Below are positions 45,829 to 55,002 of a DNA stretch of 64,000 bases, one piece after another. A model generated the notes under the pieces. The model was not told the DNA's origin, searched no databases, and worked only from the letters and a program-made list of their open reading frames with translations. The stretch is taken from positions 1 to 64,000 of the forward strand of contig JAEYPP010000025.1 in assembly GCA_023410575.1 (NCBI GenBank). The letters run 5' to 3'. A program made the position numbers and the translations under genes. Source of the DNA: Bacillota bacterium. GTDB lineage: Bacteria > Bacillota > Clostridia > Lachnospirales > Lachnospiraceae. The number at the start of each line of letters is the position of its first letter. Position 1 is the stretch's first letter.

Positions 45829-46581
45829 ATGGAATATGGATTAATTGGAGAAAAACTTGGACACAGCTATTCTAAGTTAATACATGAAAGACTAGCAGAC
45901 TATACTTACGATTTATGTCCGCTAACCAAAGAAGAATTTTATACCTTTATGACTGATAAGAATTTTCGCGCAATTAACGTTACAATTCCATATAAAAAAA
46001 TGGTGTTGCCGTATTTATCTGAAATAGATGAAAAAGCAAAACAAATCGGTGCAGTTAACACTATTGTCAATCATGGCGGAAAACTGATTGGGTATAATAC
46101 TGACTATGATGGTTTTGCCTACACTATAAAAAAGAATCACATCTGTGTGAAAGGGAAAAAAGTCTTAGTAATCGGAAATGGCGGTGCTGCACAAGCAGTT
46201 TTTACAGTTCTTAAAGATTTAAAGGCAAGTGAAATCATTACCGTGAAATATAAAGTTGAGCCAGGAACTGTTACATACGAAGAAGCTGCTCGTATACATC
46301 ATGATGCTCATCTAATTGTTAATACATCACCGATTGGTATGTACCCAAATGTCGATACTTCTCCAATGGATTTATCCAAATACCATGAACTTGGTGCTGT
46401 TATTGATCTCATCTATAATCCAACCGTTACAAAGTTTATGGAACAAGCAATCTCACAAAACGTATTAGCTGTAAATGGTCTTGAAATGCTTGTAGCTCAA
46501 GCGAAATACGCAGTCGAATACTTTTTAGATAAAAAAATTGATGATCAAGTAATTGATACAATTTATCGCAGCATTTCGTAA
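45829..46581 (+). CDS. aroE: Shikimate dehydrogenase
   Basis: It reduces 3-dehydroshikimate with NADPH. The 250-residue product starting MEYGLIGEKLGHSYSK has the substrate site INVTIPYKKMV with the catalytic Lys, GAVNTIV and NTDYDGF with the Asp, and the Rossmann loop VLVIGNGGAAQAV. The frame is open to 45754, but homologues begin at EYGLIGEKLGHS. An AAAGGATG lies upstream of 45829; the ribosome site is not ideal. It is transcribed divergently from spoIIIAA, and other shikimate genes are absent. Confidence 0.93.
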   Translation: MEYGLIGEKLGHSYSKLIHERLADYTYDLCPLTKEEFYTFMTDKNFRAINVTIPYKKMVLPYLSEIDEKAKQIGAVNTIVNHGGKLIGYNTDYDGFAYTIKKNHICVKGKKVLVIGNGGAAQAVFTVLKDLKASEIITVKYKVEPGTVTYEEAARIHHDAHLIVNTSPIGMYPNVDTSPMDLSKYHELGAVIDLIYNPTVTKFMEQAISQNVLAVNGLEMLVAQAKYAVEYFLDKKIDDQVIDTIYRSIS

Positions 46582-46665
46582 TAATTCATTTCATTTAAAA
46601 TAATTTCTGGATTTATGGAGATACTACAACTCGAATGAATAAGTATAAAGGAGTAAGTCAGTATC

Positions 46666-47094
46666 ATGAATGAATTAGAATTTGTTGTAACCAATCAATT
46701 AGGACTTGCGAAAGATAATGAAGAATTAAAATCAAGCTTAAATCAACAATTTTCAGGTGAAACTGCAGAAGTTGGTCTCTATCTTGCTATGGCACGTGTT
46801 GCTCAACGCGCTGGATATCCAGAAGTTGCTGAAGTATTAAAAGTAATTGCATGGGAAGAAGCTGAACATGCTGCAAAATATGCTGAGTTAACTGGTAAAA
46901 TATCAGATTGTACAAAAACTAACTTAACTCAGATGATGAATGGTGAAATCGGTGCGAATAAATTCAAGGCTGAACTTGCCAAAAAAGCAAAAGATGCAAA
47001 CCTAGAAGAACTCTATACTTTCATTGACCATGCTGCTCGTGACGAAGCTCGTCATGCTAGTATGCTTCATGGCATGTTAAACAGAATTAGCTAG
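46666..47094 (+). CDS. Rubrerythrin-type diiron protein without rubredoxin domain
   Basis: This is a 142-residue ferritin-like four-helix protein. The diiron ligands are visible as GETAEVGLYLAMARVAQRAGYPEVA with its Glu, AWEEAEHAAKY (ExxH) and ARDEARHASML (second ExxH). There is no C-terminal Cys pair, so it lacks the rubredoxin domain of classical rubrerythrin and probably needs an external electron donor in peroxide reduction. A GGAG ribosome site precedes the start. A strong terminator follows. Confidence 0.9.
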   Translation: MNELEFVVTNQLGLAKDNEELKSSLNQQFSGETAEVGLYLAMARVAQRAGYPEVAEVLKVIAWEEAEHAAKYAELTGKISDCTKTNLTQMMNGEIGANKFKAELAKKAKDANLEELYTFIDHAARDEARHASMLHGMLNRIS

Positions 47095-47121
47095 GTTAAA
47101 TAGAACTAGCTAGGCTAAATA

Positions 47122-47190
47122 AAAAAAATGGACTGTTGTAGAAGGTAACCTATTCTCATAAAAGGTTTCCTTCTGTACAGTCCATTTTTT
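47122..47190 (+). terminator. Strong bidirectional terminator after the rubrerythrin-like gene
   Basis: AAAATGGACTGT (from about 47127) pairs with ACAGTCCATTTTTT (to 47190), and an inner GAAGGTAACC/GGTTTCCTTC stem extends it. A T-run follows on the plus strand and an A-run precedes it, so it can also serve minus-strand transcripts. Confidence 0.85.
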
Positions 47191-47248
47191 CGGTACATAA
47201 GGGCCTAAACGACATGCCCTAAGTACCGACGACTTCATAATAGTATGC
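47191..47248. repeat. Dispersed repeat family S, copy 2, with hairpin
   Basis: CGGTACATAAGGGC (47191-47204) pairs with GCCCTAAGTACCG (47216-47228). Bases 47222-47248 repeat, inverted and with one mismatch, the core found at 9398-9424. Both copies also share an AGG-CCTAAA segment. It lies after the rubrerythrin terminator and about 90 bases from the stop of the PARG-like gene on the opposite strand. Confidence 0.6.
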
Positions 47249-47340
47249 TTTTAAATTATGTTTCTCCTCCCATTTTGGCAAGTCTATTTATGGGCAAAAT
47301 GACTAATTAACTTCACAAAAGTGCTTATTATCTAGTTTTA

Positions 47341-48774
47341 CTATGGAAAAATATTACACTCACAAAATTTACGGTTACCTTCTTGTAATGTCACGATACA
47401 AACAACTACCTTCTCATCTGCTAAATCAAAGGAAAGGTAATAATCAAATGCAAAGGTTTCATCGATGATTGTGATTAGATGATGTTCTTCTAATAGATTA
47501 CATAGTTCTTCTGCTGCCATAGAATCGCAGATTGCATCCAGTTTGGAAACCTTTAAATCAGTTAATGCTGCAGCTTTCATTACTGGTTGTTGATTGCGTT
47601 CTACAACCATAGAATCATCCATTTCACCTGTAATCTCGTTCACGCGTAAACCCTTTGTTGGAAGAATTACAATGAGTTCTATTGTATCCATCTCCTCACA
47701 ATAATAAAGTTCTGTCAGAAATGGCCTACCATCTTTCATACAGCCTGCAACGATACTTAAATCAGATCCTTTTTTTAAGCCTTTACTATGTGTGTCTACC
47801 GTAGGTGGAAGACAATTCATTCGAATGAAGCCCTTAGAGTAATCCTCTTCTTTTATCATTAAATCTTCAGTTTTCGTCTTTTCTGCTTCTTCTCGGTTGC
47901 CATATACAAAAGTTGAACCAAATACTTCTAGAAAGCTTTTATAATTGTACTGCTCTCTTGTATTGTCCATAACAGCAAAGGTAATCTCAGAAAACATTTT
48001 CCACTGTTGATTCTGCTCTAAAACCTCTTTAAAATACCTGGCAACGTCTTTTGCATCATGACCAAAAACGCCACACCCCCAAGCTCCTAATATGAGGCGT
48101 TTATATCCTAAAGAATACGCAACAACAAACATATTACATATTCTGTTCTTCATAACCTCACTTATTTTATAAGGCTCTAATTTACTAGCTCTTCCTTTCA
48201 GGTTTAATGCAGGAATAGTAACGACTGAAGTTAGAAAGCTTTCGCAAAGTTCACCAGACGGATTACGAAACACTTCAACATTAGGTGAAATCAGCATGTA
48301 ATCAGAATCAAATGGGTTCTGATACATATAGTTGTACTCATACATCTTCTTAGCACTCTCGCTTGATATGGATGCATAAAGGGAACTTGACCTGCATAAT
48401 GCTTCCTCTTGAGCGTTCGCACCACTTAAGAAACTACCACCACAGTAGATTGCGTTTGCAAAATTCATAACAAGGGTTTTACGTTCCAATGTTTTTTGGT
48501 CACTACGAGCAGCATCAAAGCTATCACAATTCACTACTTTAACTTTACAATAATGCTCGCTCGATGCCATCTTCCAAGTCTCACCAATCATCTCCTTGGT
48601 TTCTGTAATTCTTTTCGGAGAATATACAATTACCTCTTTCATTTCCTCTTCTGATAACTTTAAGTGTACTCTTTGCTCGTTCAAGACATATCCACCTAGA
48701 TCTATGATATGCATTGTTTCTTGTGCTATTATTTTATAATCGATCGAATGATACATTGTCTTCTCCATTTTCAA
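47341..48774 (-). CDS. PARG-like macrodomain protein (TIGR02452 type) with extra C-terminal domain
   Basis: Residues 1-290 match the microbial poly(ADP-ribose) glycohydrolase-like family: a helical N-terminus, NFANAIYCGGSFLSGA followed by AQEEALCR (the GG..QEE catalytic loop with two Glu), and VTIPALNLKGR. GAWGCGVFGHDAKDVARYF is the macrodomain ADP-ribose loop. Such enzymes remove ADP-ribose from macromolecules. About 170 further residues (from SKGFIRMNCLPPTV) form a second beta-rich domain I do not recognise. No ADP-ribosyltransferase is evident nearby. The start could be the second Met (MEKTMYHSID). Confidence 0.8.
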   Translation of the reverse strand: MKMEKTMYHSIDYKIIAQETMHIIDLGGYVLNEQRVHLKLSEEEMKEVIVYSPKRITETKEMIGETWKMASSEHYCKVKVVNCDSFDAARSDQKTLERKTLVMNFANAIYCGGSFLSGANAQEEALCRSSSLYASISSESAKKMYEYNYMYQNPFDSDYMLISPNVEVFRNPSGELCESFLTSVVTIPALNLKGRASKLEPYKISEVMKNRICNMFVVAYSLGYKRLILGAWGCGVFGHDAKDVARYFKEVLEQNQQWKMFSEITFAVMDNTREQYNYKSFLEVFGSTFVYGNREEAEKTKTEDLMIKEEDYSKGFIRMNCLPPTVDTHSKGLKKGSDLSIVAGCMKDGRPFLTELYYCEEMDTIELIVILPTKGLRVNEITGEMDDSMVVERNQQPVMKAAALTDLKVSKLDAICDSMAAEELCNLLEEHHLITIIDETFAFDYYLSFDLADEKVVVCIVTLQEGNRKFCECNIFP

Positions 48775-48829
48775 TTAATTATTTAATCTATAAAGAAAGT
48801 ATTTGATATCATCATTGAATTATATCATC

Positions 48830-49507
48830 TTATTCTATTCTTAGATCCTTTACATCGACAAAAATTATCTTTTCACAGAAGAAATCCTCTTTTGAGCATA
48901 CAGTTAACATATAATCTGGAGCAATATCATACCGTTTAAAGTTAAGCTCTGACTTCTCATGGCATATAAACTTAATCTCATCCTTTTGGATTTGGAAACG
49001 AAAAGAATTTAAGGGTATTGTCAATCCTCCACCGTGCCACTTCACATAGCATTCTTTTAGTGTCCATAACTGACAAAAATAATTTGCTTGATCGGATTCA
49101 TTCTGTCTAATCAGATCTTCGTATTCCTCTGAAGCGAAAAAACGTTTTGCAAGTTTTAGATTACTTGATTTGATTCTCTCAATATCAACCCCCACCTCTT
49201 GACTGCCAATCGCACAAACTACCCAGTCTCCCGAATGTGATATATTATAAAACGTGCCTTTATGATTGATCAAGTAAGGTTTCCCATGCTCATTATAAGA
49301 AATCAAGATATCATTATTTACAATTTTCAATCGAGAAGTGATTGCCATCCTGGCAAGTACTTCTCCATATAAGGAACGAATTTGATTATGTTTACTATGA
49401 ATTTTTTTAAGTTGTTCTCTTCTATGTTCCGATATTAAATCAAATAATCGGTCATAATCCTTATGATCGATTGGTTGATTGATATTCATTGCATATATTT
49501 CAACCAT
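48830..49507 (-). CDS. Sfp-type 4'-phosphopantetheinyl transferase
   Basis: It attaches phosphopantetheine to a carrier protein Ser. The 225-residue product from 49507 (MVEIYAMNINQ) has a perfect GGAGG five bases upstream; the frame open to 49660 has none. The motifs are NISHSGDWVVCAIG, GVDIERIKSS (Asp/Glu metal ligands) and WTLKECYVKWHGGGL (WxxKE). The length and two-domain layout fit the Sfp group, which serves NRPS/PKS carriers. No synthase is in this window, so the target is elsewhere or is the fatty-acid carrier. Confidence 0.92.
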   Translation of the reverse strand: MVEIYAMNINQPIDHKDYDRLFDLISEHRREQLKKIHSKHNQIRSLYGEVLARMAITSRLKIVNNDILISYNEHGKPYLINHKGTFYNISHSGDWVVCAIGSQEVGVDIERIKSSNLKLAKRFFASEEYEDLIRQNESDQANYFCQLWTLKECYVKWHGGGLTIPLNSFRFQIQKDEIKFICHEKSELNFKRYDIAPDYMLTVCSKEDFFCEKIIFVDVKDLRIE

Positions 49508-49593
49508 AATTCCTCCTAAAGCTGCAAATGATATATAATCATTAATATACACCGCTATTAACCAAATAATATCATACTTTTGATGTATAAGCA

Positions 49594-49640
49594 AAGAGAG
49601 TTGTATTATGCATGTAAAATCCACACAATCCAACTCTCTT
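49594..49640 (-). terminator. Terminator after the DUF4173-like gene
   Basis: AAGAGAGTTG (49594-49603) and CAACTCTCTT (49631-49640) are perfect ten-base complements. On the minus strand the stem is followed by TGCTTATAC. It ends the three-gene membrane-protein cluster just before the phosphopantetheinyl transferase gene. Confidence 0.7.
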
Positions 49641-49675
49641 ATCACTTCTATATCATTCATTTCTATATTGCGATT

Positions 49676-50221
49676 TTACTCTTTAACTAATTCATTCTGA
49701 ACAACAAGCTCATACCAGCTTGTGTCCTCATAATAATTATCATCGATCATTTGTAAAACTAATTGTAATTTTTCTAAAACCTCTGGATTCTCTTCTTGCT
49801 CAATCAATTCATAAATTGTTGGAAGCGCTGCAGCTCCACAATCTACTAATGTTACATAATCTGGTGAAGTCATTTTACCATTTTCATAAAGCCAGGCATT
49901 ATTACGAGCAATAATTTCATCCATATTGCTTAAGCAGCATATAGTAAATAGAATTGCCACAGTAAATGCAACATAACGAAGCATAGCAAAGTGAAAGAAC
50001 TCTCGTAGCACACCAATCATAATTACTACTGCAATAAAAACCATAAACCAGCATGTTAACATACGTTTTTGAGTCAATCCATATGTTGTTATGTAAAGAA
50101 TCATCTTTCGAAATGCGATTACAACAAACATTGCATTAAAAGTGTAAATTGTTAGTGTAAAAATTTTTAGCACTTTACGATTTGCTCCTTCACAAATAAT
50201 ATGAGCAAAGAATAAAAGCAA
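49676..50221 (-). pseudogene. C-terminal part of a DUF4173-like membrane protein
   Basis: The 181-residue frame shows the C-terminal DUF4173 pattern: RKMILYITTYGLTQKRML, hydrophobic helices, then NMDEIIARNNAWLYENG and an acidic tail. Intact family members are several times longer, with many N-terminal helices that are absent here. The frame begins at a TTG with no ribosome site; GAAGGAG lies before a possible GTG (at about 50173). It is therefore probably a truncated remnant, though a short functional form cannot be excluded. Confidence 0.6.
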
Positions 50222-50232
50222 AAGTTACTTAA

Positions 50233-50490
50233 TTAACTCCAAGTCATCTCATATTTTAAATTAAATCGAATTGTGTATTCCTGATATCTGCCATAGGAAT
50301 AAAAGGATACTCGATATATCTCCTCTTTTTCATCGATTTTTTCTATTTTTATGTACTCTCCTCCTTTTTTCTTGATCGCCAGCATCAATTTCTTCTCACA
50401 TTGATGCCTGCGCCAAAAAATGGAGTAAAATACTAATACAACTCCACATAATGCCATAACAATACAAACCTGTAATTCTAGTAAATCCAT
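50233..50490 (-). CDS. Small membrane-anchored protein of unknown function
   Basis: I do not recognise this gene. It is an 85-residue protein with one N-terminal helix (LQVCIVMALCGVVLVFYSIFW) and a charged, beta-rich cytoplasmic C-terminus (KIEKIDEKEEIYRVSFYSYG). AGGAGA lies five bases before the ATG, a good ribosome site. It is the middle of three same-strand small membrane genes and ends 11 bases before the DUF4173-like remnant. Confidence 0.65.
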   Translation of the reverse strand: MDLLELQVCIVMALCGVVLVFYSIFWRRHQCEKKLMLAIKKKGGEYIKIEKIDEKEEIYRVSFYSYGRYQEYTIRFNLKYEMTWS

Positions 50491-50538
50491 TCTTATCTCC
50501 TATTACTCTTATACGCTTTACATCTAATTTGATATGAT

Positions 50539-50811
50539 TTAGTGATTTACAATAAGTAAATAAACAGATATTACCGCTGCCAGCGTAATTAAAACAGAAG
50601 CAATGATACAGAAAATAAATATTAACTTCGATTTTTTTCTACTATTAATCGTAAGTAAGATAATCATTGGTAATGCGAGACAATAAATAATTGTATTACG
50701 AATAAATGGAGTTATCATTTTTACCCATCCAAGTAAATAAGTAATTCCAATCGCAACGCATAAATATGTTGTAATCCTCTCTCTTTTACTCAATTCATCT
50801 TTAAATTTCAT
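50539..50811 (-). CDS. Small hydrophobic membrane protein of unknown function
   Basis: This is a 90-residue protein with a charged N-terminus (MKFKDELSKRERI) and three predicted membrane helices. The last two are separated by a SRKKSK loop. A perfect AGGAGG lies before the start at 50811. No family is recalled. It is the first gene of a three-gene cluster; 334 bases of AT-rich DNA, including a terminator, separate it from the SLH protein gene. Confidence 0.65.
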   Translation of the reverse strand: MKFKDELSKRERITTYLCVAIGITYLLGWVKMITPFIRNTIIYCLALPMIILLTINSRKKSKLIFIFCIIASVLITLAAVISVYLLIVNH

Positions 50812-51108
50812 GTTTGACCTCCTATGTGATTTCTTTTTTAATTTTGCTTGTCATTATATCATGTTTACCACGAAAAGTATAAACATTGCTTTCCAAATCT
50901 ATGTAGTAATCCTCGATCCTCTAAACCTATCTTTATGGAATCATGAATATTATTCATTCCAAGGTTTGCTACTAAACAAGCGAATGGTCATTTTCATCTC
51001 AATATCCTCCAATATTGCATTACACATCGTACATAATACCACATTTCTTCGAAATTTAAAATAGCTAGCCTAAAAAAAACTAATAAAACCTTACTAATAC
51101 AACAACTT

Positions 51109-51137
51109 AAGGGGCTTATCACTAAGGACAGCCCCTT
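51109..51137 (-). terminator. Terminator after the SLH-domain gene
   Basis: AAGGGGCT (51109-51116) pairs with AGCCCCTT (51130-51137), nine bases past the stop of the 51146-53326 gene. The stem is the same as the one after yebC (28910-28959), but the loop is different. Confidence 0.75.
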
Positions 51138-51145
51138 TCAAAACT

Positions 51146-53326
51146 CTATCTATAATTAGCAGATAAAGACAGCATAGAAATCATTAATTTTGCAGCTTCA
51201 CCCCTTGTTAACTTTTCATTCGGTCCAAAGGAATTATCTATACCAAATTGTAGTATTTTCAAACCTTTGCATAAAGCGACCGCTCCAATCGCATCTTTCG
51301 CTATCATTTCTTCATCGGTATAACCAGTTTTATAAATTCCATCTAACTTTGCTATCTCAGTTAGTCCGCATTTATCAACAATAAACCGAGCTGCTTGTTG
51401 TCTCGTTACACGATTATCAGTTAAGAAATCTTCAGATTCTTTAGATGAATATCTAGCAAGAACTTCATAAAACTTGATAAAATCTTCCTTTGAGATTAAT
51501 TCATCTGGTCTAAATTTATCCTCTTCATATCCAAGGCCAACGTCACTTAATAACAAAATACTTCTTTCATATGGATGATTTGCAATATCTGTATAACTAT
51601 AAGATACCTTGTCTTTTACATCAATTGCTTTCCCTTCATAATCCATCTCTTTACCAGTAAATGGTGATATCAACCCTGTATTAAGACTCGTATTGTTATA
51701 AACTAAACGAACTTCTTTTTCAACATTATAGGCTTCGTTGTTATAATAATACTCTTCTAAAGCCTCATAAGCTTTGTCATAGTTATGGATTAGATTAATT
51801 TCATATTTGACATCAAATTCTGGAAGTGCTAAGTAATAATCTAATGCCTTCTCAGCACTAATTACGCCTTTTGGAGATTCAAATTTGATATCTTTATCCC
51901 AACTATAATTATATAAGTATACTTTTCCAGTTCCACGATCAACTCCACCATAGATAGCGTTATCTTCATATACCACACCTTCATTGATACGGTGATAAGT
52001 TAATGTTGTACTCCGTGTTTCGTCTTTTCCTAAAATCACTGGAATAACATCCGCTTCTGATTTATAGAATTTAGCATTTGCCATCATATCTTTATCCTGT
52101 GTTTTAACAAACGCCTCGAACTTTTTTTGACAGTTATCAACTGATATAAGAGAAGTCGGTTGTTTTTTATCGTTCAAACTTGCATAATATGATTTAATGA
52201 TTCCACTTTTTGCATCAATCGTTGCATAAGCGTATGCTCTATAAGTATCATCACTATTATAATCAATCTCTCTTGGATCACTAAAGGAAATTTCCCAATA
52301 ATAAGCATTATCATACTTATAAAGTTGTGATGAAATGGAGATCGCCGTACTATCTAAGTATATATATTTGTTTTCTGTAATAAGTTTTACCGCATCCTCT
52401 ATCGTAATTAATTGGTCAAGATTATCAAGGGCTTTAATTTCTTGGTCGGTTAATTTAACCTCTCCGTCTCCTTTATCATATGATTGTTTTGCCGTAGCAG
52501 CCATTTCATCAGTGTTAGTAATATTCCATTCACTCTGGGTTGTATAAACCTCTCCAGTTTTTGCATCTACCGATATGTAATTCGTATCAGGAACATAAGC
52601 AAGGAATGCACTTTTCTTATACTCATCCCCTTTATATTCGTACTTTGACAAATACTTTAATTCCATCTTTAACTGCTTCTTAACTAATTTCTTTGCTTCT
52701 TCTTTGCTAATCTTTGTATCAGCGGAAGGGATTTTAGCATCAAATAACCAATTAGCCTCAAAACCAGTTACTTCCTTCGTATCTGTATTAATTGATACTG
52801 TAACATAATTATCCATTAAGACATTATTTTCAACACGATTAAATCTGTATTCATAAGAATTATTGTATGTCGAATAGCTACTTGATACTAACTTAATGTG
52901 ACCTTTCATCACAGGATTGATTTTTTCCACTGCGTTTTGAGCATCTTTTTCTAATTCTGATTTTAAATAACTGACTTTGGATGAATCAGAATTAATAGTA
53001 AGCCGATAACTGATGATATTCCCTTTTTCATCCGCAGTAACATTAACATAGGAACTATAATCGACACTATTCCAAGTCAACTGATATGAGATACCACTAT
53101 AATCATTAATGTAGTAATTAAATTCAGTACACTTAGAAGGTATTGAGATTCTCTGCTTAACAACCTTAATCACTTTCTCTAACTTAGCTTTCGTATCTTC
53201 GTTTGTTGAACTGCTTAATTCTTTGGTAGTTTTAGCATATGCAATATCACTACCAATCGTACCAAAACCAATGGAAGCTACCATTACAAAAGCCATTGAT
53301 AAGGTAAGTAGACGTTTCTTTATCAT
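51146..53326 (-). CDS. Secreted PepSY/YcdB-like protein with SLH domains
   Basis: This is a 726-residue wall-associated protein. A signal peptide occupies residues 1-31 (LLTLSMAFVMVASIGFG, cleavage near AYA). Residues 40-570 carry YcdB/YcdC-like PepSY-type repeats (for example ISKEEAKKLVKKQLKMELKYL and VDAKTGEVYTTQSEW). The C-terminus has S-layer homology repeats (YTDIANHPYERSILLLSDVG and SFGPNEKLTRGEAAKLMISM), which bind pyruvylated wall polymer. PepSY domains are thought to modulate peptidases or act in the envelope. It has AGGAGG upstream of the start. Confidence 0.87.
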   Translation of the reverse strand: MIKKRLLTLSMAFVMVASIGFGTIGSDIAYAKTTKELSSSTNEDTKAKLEKVIKVVKQRISIPSKCTEFNYYINDYSGISYQLTWNSVDYSSYVNVTADEKGNIISYRLTINSDSSKVSYLKSELEKDAQNAVEKINPVMKGHIKLVSSSYSTYNNSYEYRFNRVENNVLMDNYVTVSINTDTKEVTGFEANWLFDAKIPSADTKISKEEAKKLVKKQLKMELKYLSKYEYKGDEYKKSAFLAYVPDTNYISVDAKTGEVYTTQSEWNITNTDEMAATAKQSYDKGDGEVKLTDQEIKALDNLDQLITIEDAVKLITENKYIYLDSTAISISSQLYKYDNAYYWEISFSDPREIDYNSDDTYRAYAYATIDAKSGIIKSYYASLNDKKQPTSLISVDNCQKKFEAFVKTQDKDMMANAKFYKSEADVIPVILGKDETRSTTLTYHRINEGVVYEDNAIYGGVDRGTGKVYLYNYSWDKDIKFESPKGVISAEKALDYYLALPEFDVKYEINLIHNYDKAYEALEEYYYNNEAYNVEKEVRLVYNNTSLNTGLISPFTGKEMDYEGKAIDVKDKVSYSYTDIANHPYERSILLLSDVGLGYEEDKFRPDELISKEDFIKFYEVLARYSSKESEDFLTDNRVTRQQAARFIVDKCGLTEIAKLDGIYKTGYTDEEMIAKDAIGAVALCKGLKILQFGIDNSFGPNEKLTRGEAAKLMISMLSLSANYR

Positions 53327-53539
53327 ATCAAATCCTCCTCGTATAATATTCTTAGATACATAAATGTACCTTGATAACTTAATTAATTTAGTTCAATAGG
53401 CTTAGTTAAACCCATGATATAATTGTCCTAGTGTCAATCAGGTAATAGTTCTCAAATCTCCTGTTGAACCAGTATTGGTTACTTCATAATAAGTCTGTTC
53501 CCCTGACATGGAAGTTAGCTTCAAACCGGCTGGCTGTTT

Positions 53540-53596
53540 GCTTAAGTTCATGGACGACCATCTAGCAGTATGGTTTCGCATCTGTCCTTCTTAAGC
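53540..53596 (+). ncRNA. Candidate IS110 bridge-RNA stem-loops
   Basis: GCTTAAG (53540-53546) pairs with CTTAAGC (53590-53596), and ATGG (53550-53553) pairs with CCAT (53558-53561) inside. This lies in the noncoding left end before the transposase, the known place of the bridge RNA whose loops choose target and donor. Only secondary-structure signs are visible; the loops were not assigned. Confidence 0.4.
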
Positions 53597-53691
53597 TGGA
53601 TTCTTATATGCGAGGGTGTCGATGCTCCATGATCATGGGTTTTACCAAGCCGATTGAACACTTAAATCTTACTACGAAAGAAGGTGATTTT

Positions 53692-54918
53692 ATGAACCCA
53701 CTTTACGTCGGAATTGATGTAAGTAGCAAATCCAATGTCGTTTATTTAATGTTACCTAATGGTAACAAACATAGTAACTTCTCAGTTGATAACTCACATG
53801 ATGGTTCTACTCAGTTGGTAAAAAGAATCTGTTCTGCTTTGAATTCTCAATCCCTTGATACTATCCTCATAGGTCTCGAATCAACATCCGTTTATGGTGA
53901 CAATCTCGTGTATTTTCTAAGGGAAGATGCATCTCTTGCATCCTTTAACAGAAAGATTCATGTCCTCAATCCTAAGCAGGTTAAAAAGTTTAAAGATGCT
54001 TATAATGACTTGCCCAAGAATGATTATGTGGATTCTTTTGTTATTGCTGACTGTCTGCGTTTTGGAAGAATCAACAAAGAGGTATACATAGGAGATTATC
54101 ACTACAAAGCGCTCCAAAACCTCACACGAGCACGTTATTTCGCCGTCTGCAACCTCACCAAGGAAAAGCAACGGTTTTTAAATGTACTGTTCAAGAAGTA
54201 TTCAACCATGACACAGGAGAAGGTATTTTCAGATACCTTCAGCACTACCGCCCTTGCTGTCTACGATGAATTTGAATCCGCAGAAGCATTGGCATATATG
54301 GACTTACAAGAACTGACCGCTTTTATTATGAAAAAAGGAAAGAACCGCTTTCCAGATCCCGATGCGGTAGCCAAAGCCATTCAGAAAGCAGCTCGGAGTT
54401 CCTACCGTTTACCTAAGACGGTGAATGACTCTGTAAACCAGGTGCTCTCTATATCCGTAACCTCAATAAGGGCATTGGAAGCTCAAATCAAAGAGTTCGA
54501 TAAGGCAATCGTTGCTCAGATGGAGCTTTTACCAAACGTATTGATATCTATACCAGGAATAGGTCCTGTTTATTCTGCCGGTATCATGGCAGAGATTGGA
54601 GATATCAATCGCTTTGATAATCAGGCTCAGCTTGCAAAGTATGCAGGACTTGCCTGGACTCAGTATCAATCCGGTAACTTTGAAGCCGAAAATACAAGGC
54701 TTATTAAATCTGGCAACCGATTTTTAAGGTATTACCTGTGTGAAGCTACATTCTCTCTTGTAAGATGCGACAAGGAGTACAAAGCTTTCTATCACCAAAA
54801 GTACAAAGAGGTGAACAGATATCAACACAAACGTGCACTCGCATTAACTGCTCGTAAATTTGTGCGGTTAGTCTTTACGCTGCTTAAAGACAATCGCTTA
54901 TATCGTCCAGCAGAATAG
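53692..54918 (+). CDS. IS110-family transposase (DEDD RuvC-like, Tnp_20)
   Basis: This 408-residue recombinase uses a RuvC-like N-terminal domain and a C-terminal serine-containing Tnp domain. The acidic residues are visible in YVGIDVSSKSNVVYL (Asp), LIGLESTSVYG (Glu) and DYVDSFVIADCLRFG (two Asp), the DEDD set. The C-terminal Transposase_20 block is ISIPGIGPVYSAGIMAEIGD to KSGNRFLRYYL. The start at 53692 has AAGAAGGTG upstream; the frame open to 53608 lacks one. It appears intact. Confidence 0.93.
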   Translation: MNPLYVGIDVSSKSNVVYLMLPNGNKHSNFSVDNSHDGSTQLVKRICSALNSQSLDTILIGLESTSVYGDNLVYFLREDASLASFNRKIHVLNPKQVKKFKDAYNDLPKNDYVDSFVIADCLRFGRINKEVYIGDYHYKALQNLTRARYFAVCNLTKEKQRFLNVLFKKYSTMTQEKVFSDTFSTTALAVYDEFESAEALAYMDLQELTAFIMKKGKNRFPDPDAVAKAIQKAARSSYRLPKTVNDSVNQVLSISVTSIRALEAQIKEFDKAIVAQMELLPNVLISIPGIGPVYSAGIMAEIGDINRFDNQAQLAKYAGLAWTQYQSGNFEAENTRLIKSGNRFLRYYLCEATFSLVRCDKEYKAFYHQKYKEVNRYQHKRALALTARKFVRLVFTLLKDNRLYRPAE

Positions 54919-54940
54919 AAACATCTATCTGCTGATAAGC

Positions 54941-55002
54941 TGCCCTGCTCATTTTTCAAAAACTTGGTCGACAGGGCTTAGGTGGTCGTTTTTTGTTTTT
55001 TT
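54941..55002 (+). terminator. Hairpin and T-run downstream of the transposase
   Basis: GCCCTG (54942-54947) pairs with CAGGGC (54972-54977), and the run GTTTTTTGTTTTTTT starts at about 54989. This may be the transposase terminator or part of the IS right end. Confidence 0.5.

Noticed and set aside
53917..54171. Minus-strand frame inside the transposase gene
   Set aside because: It lies wholly within the intact IS110 transposase frame and has no supporting signals.
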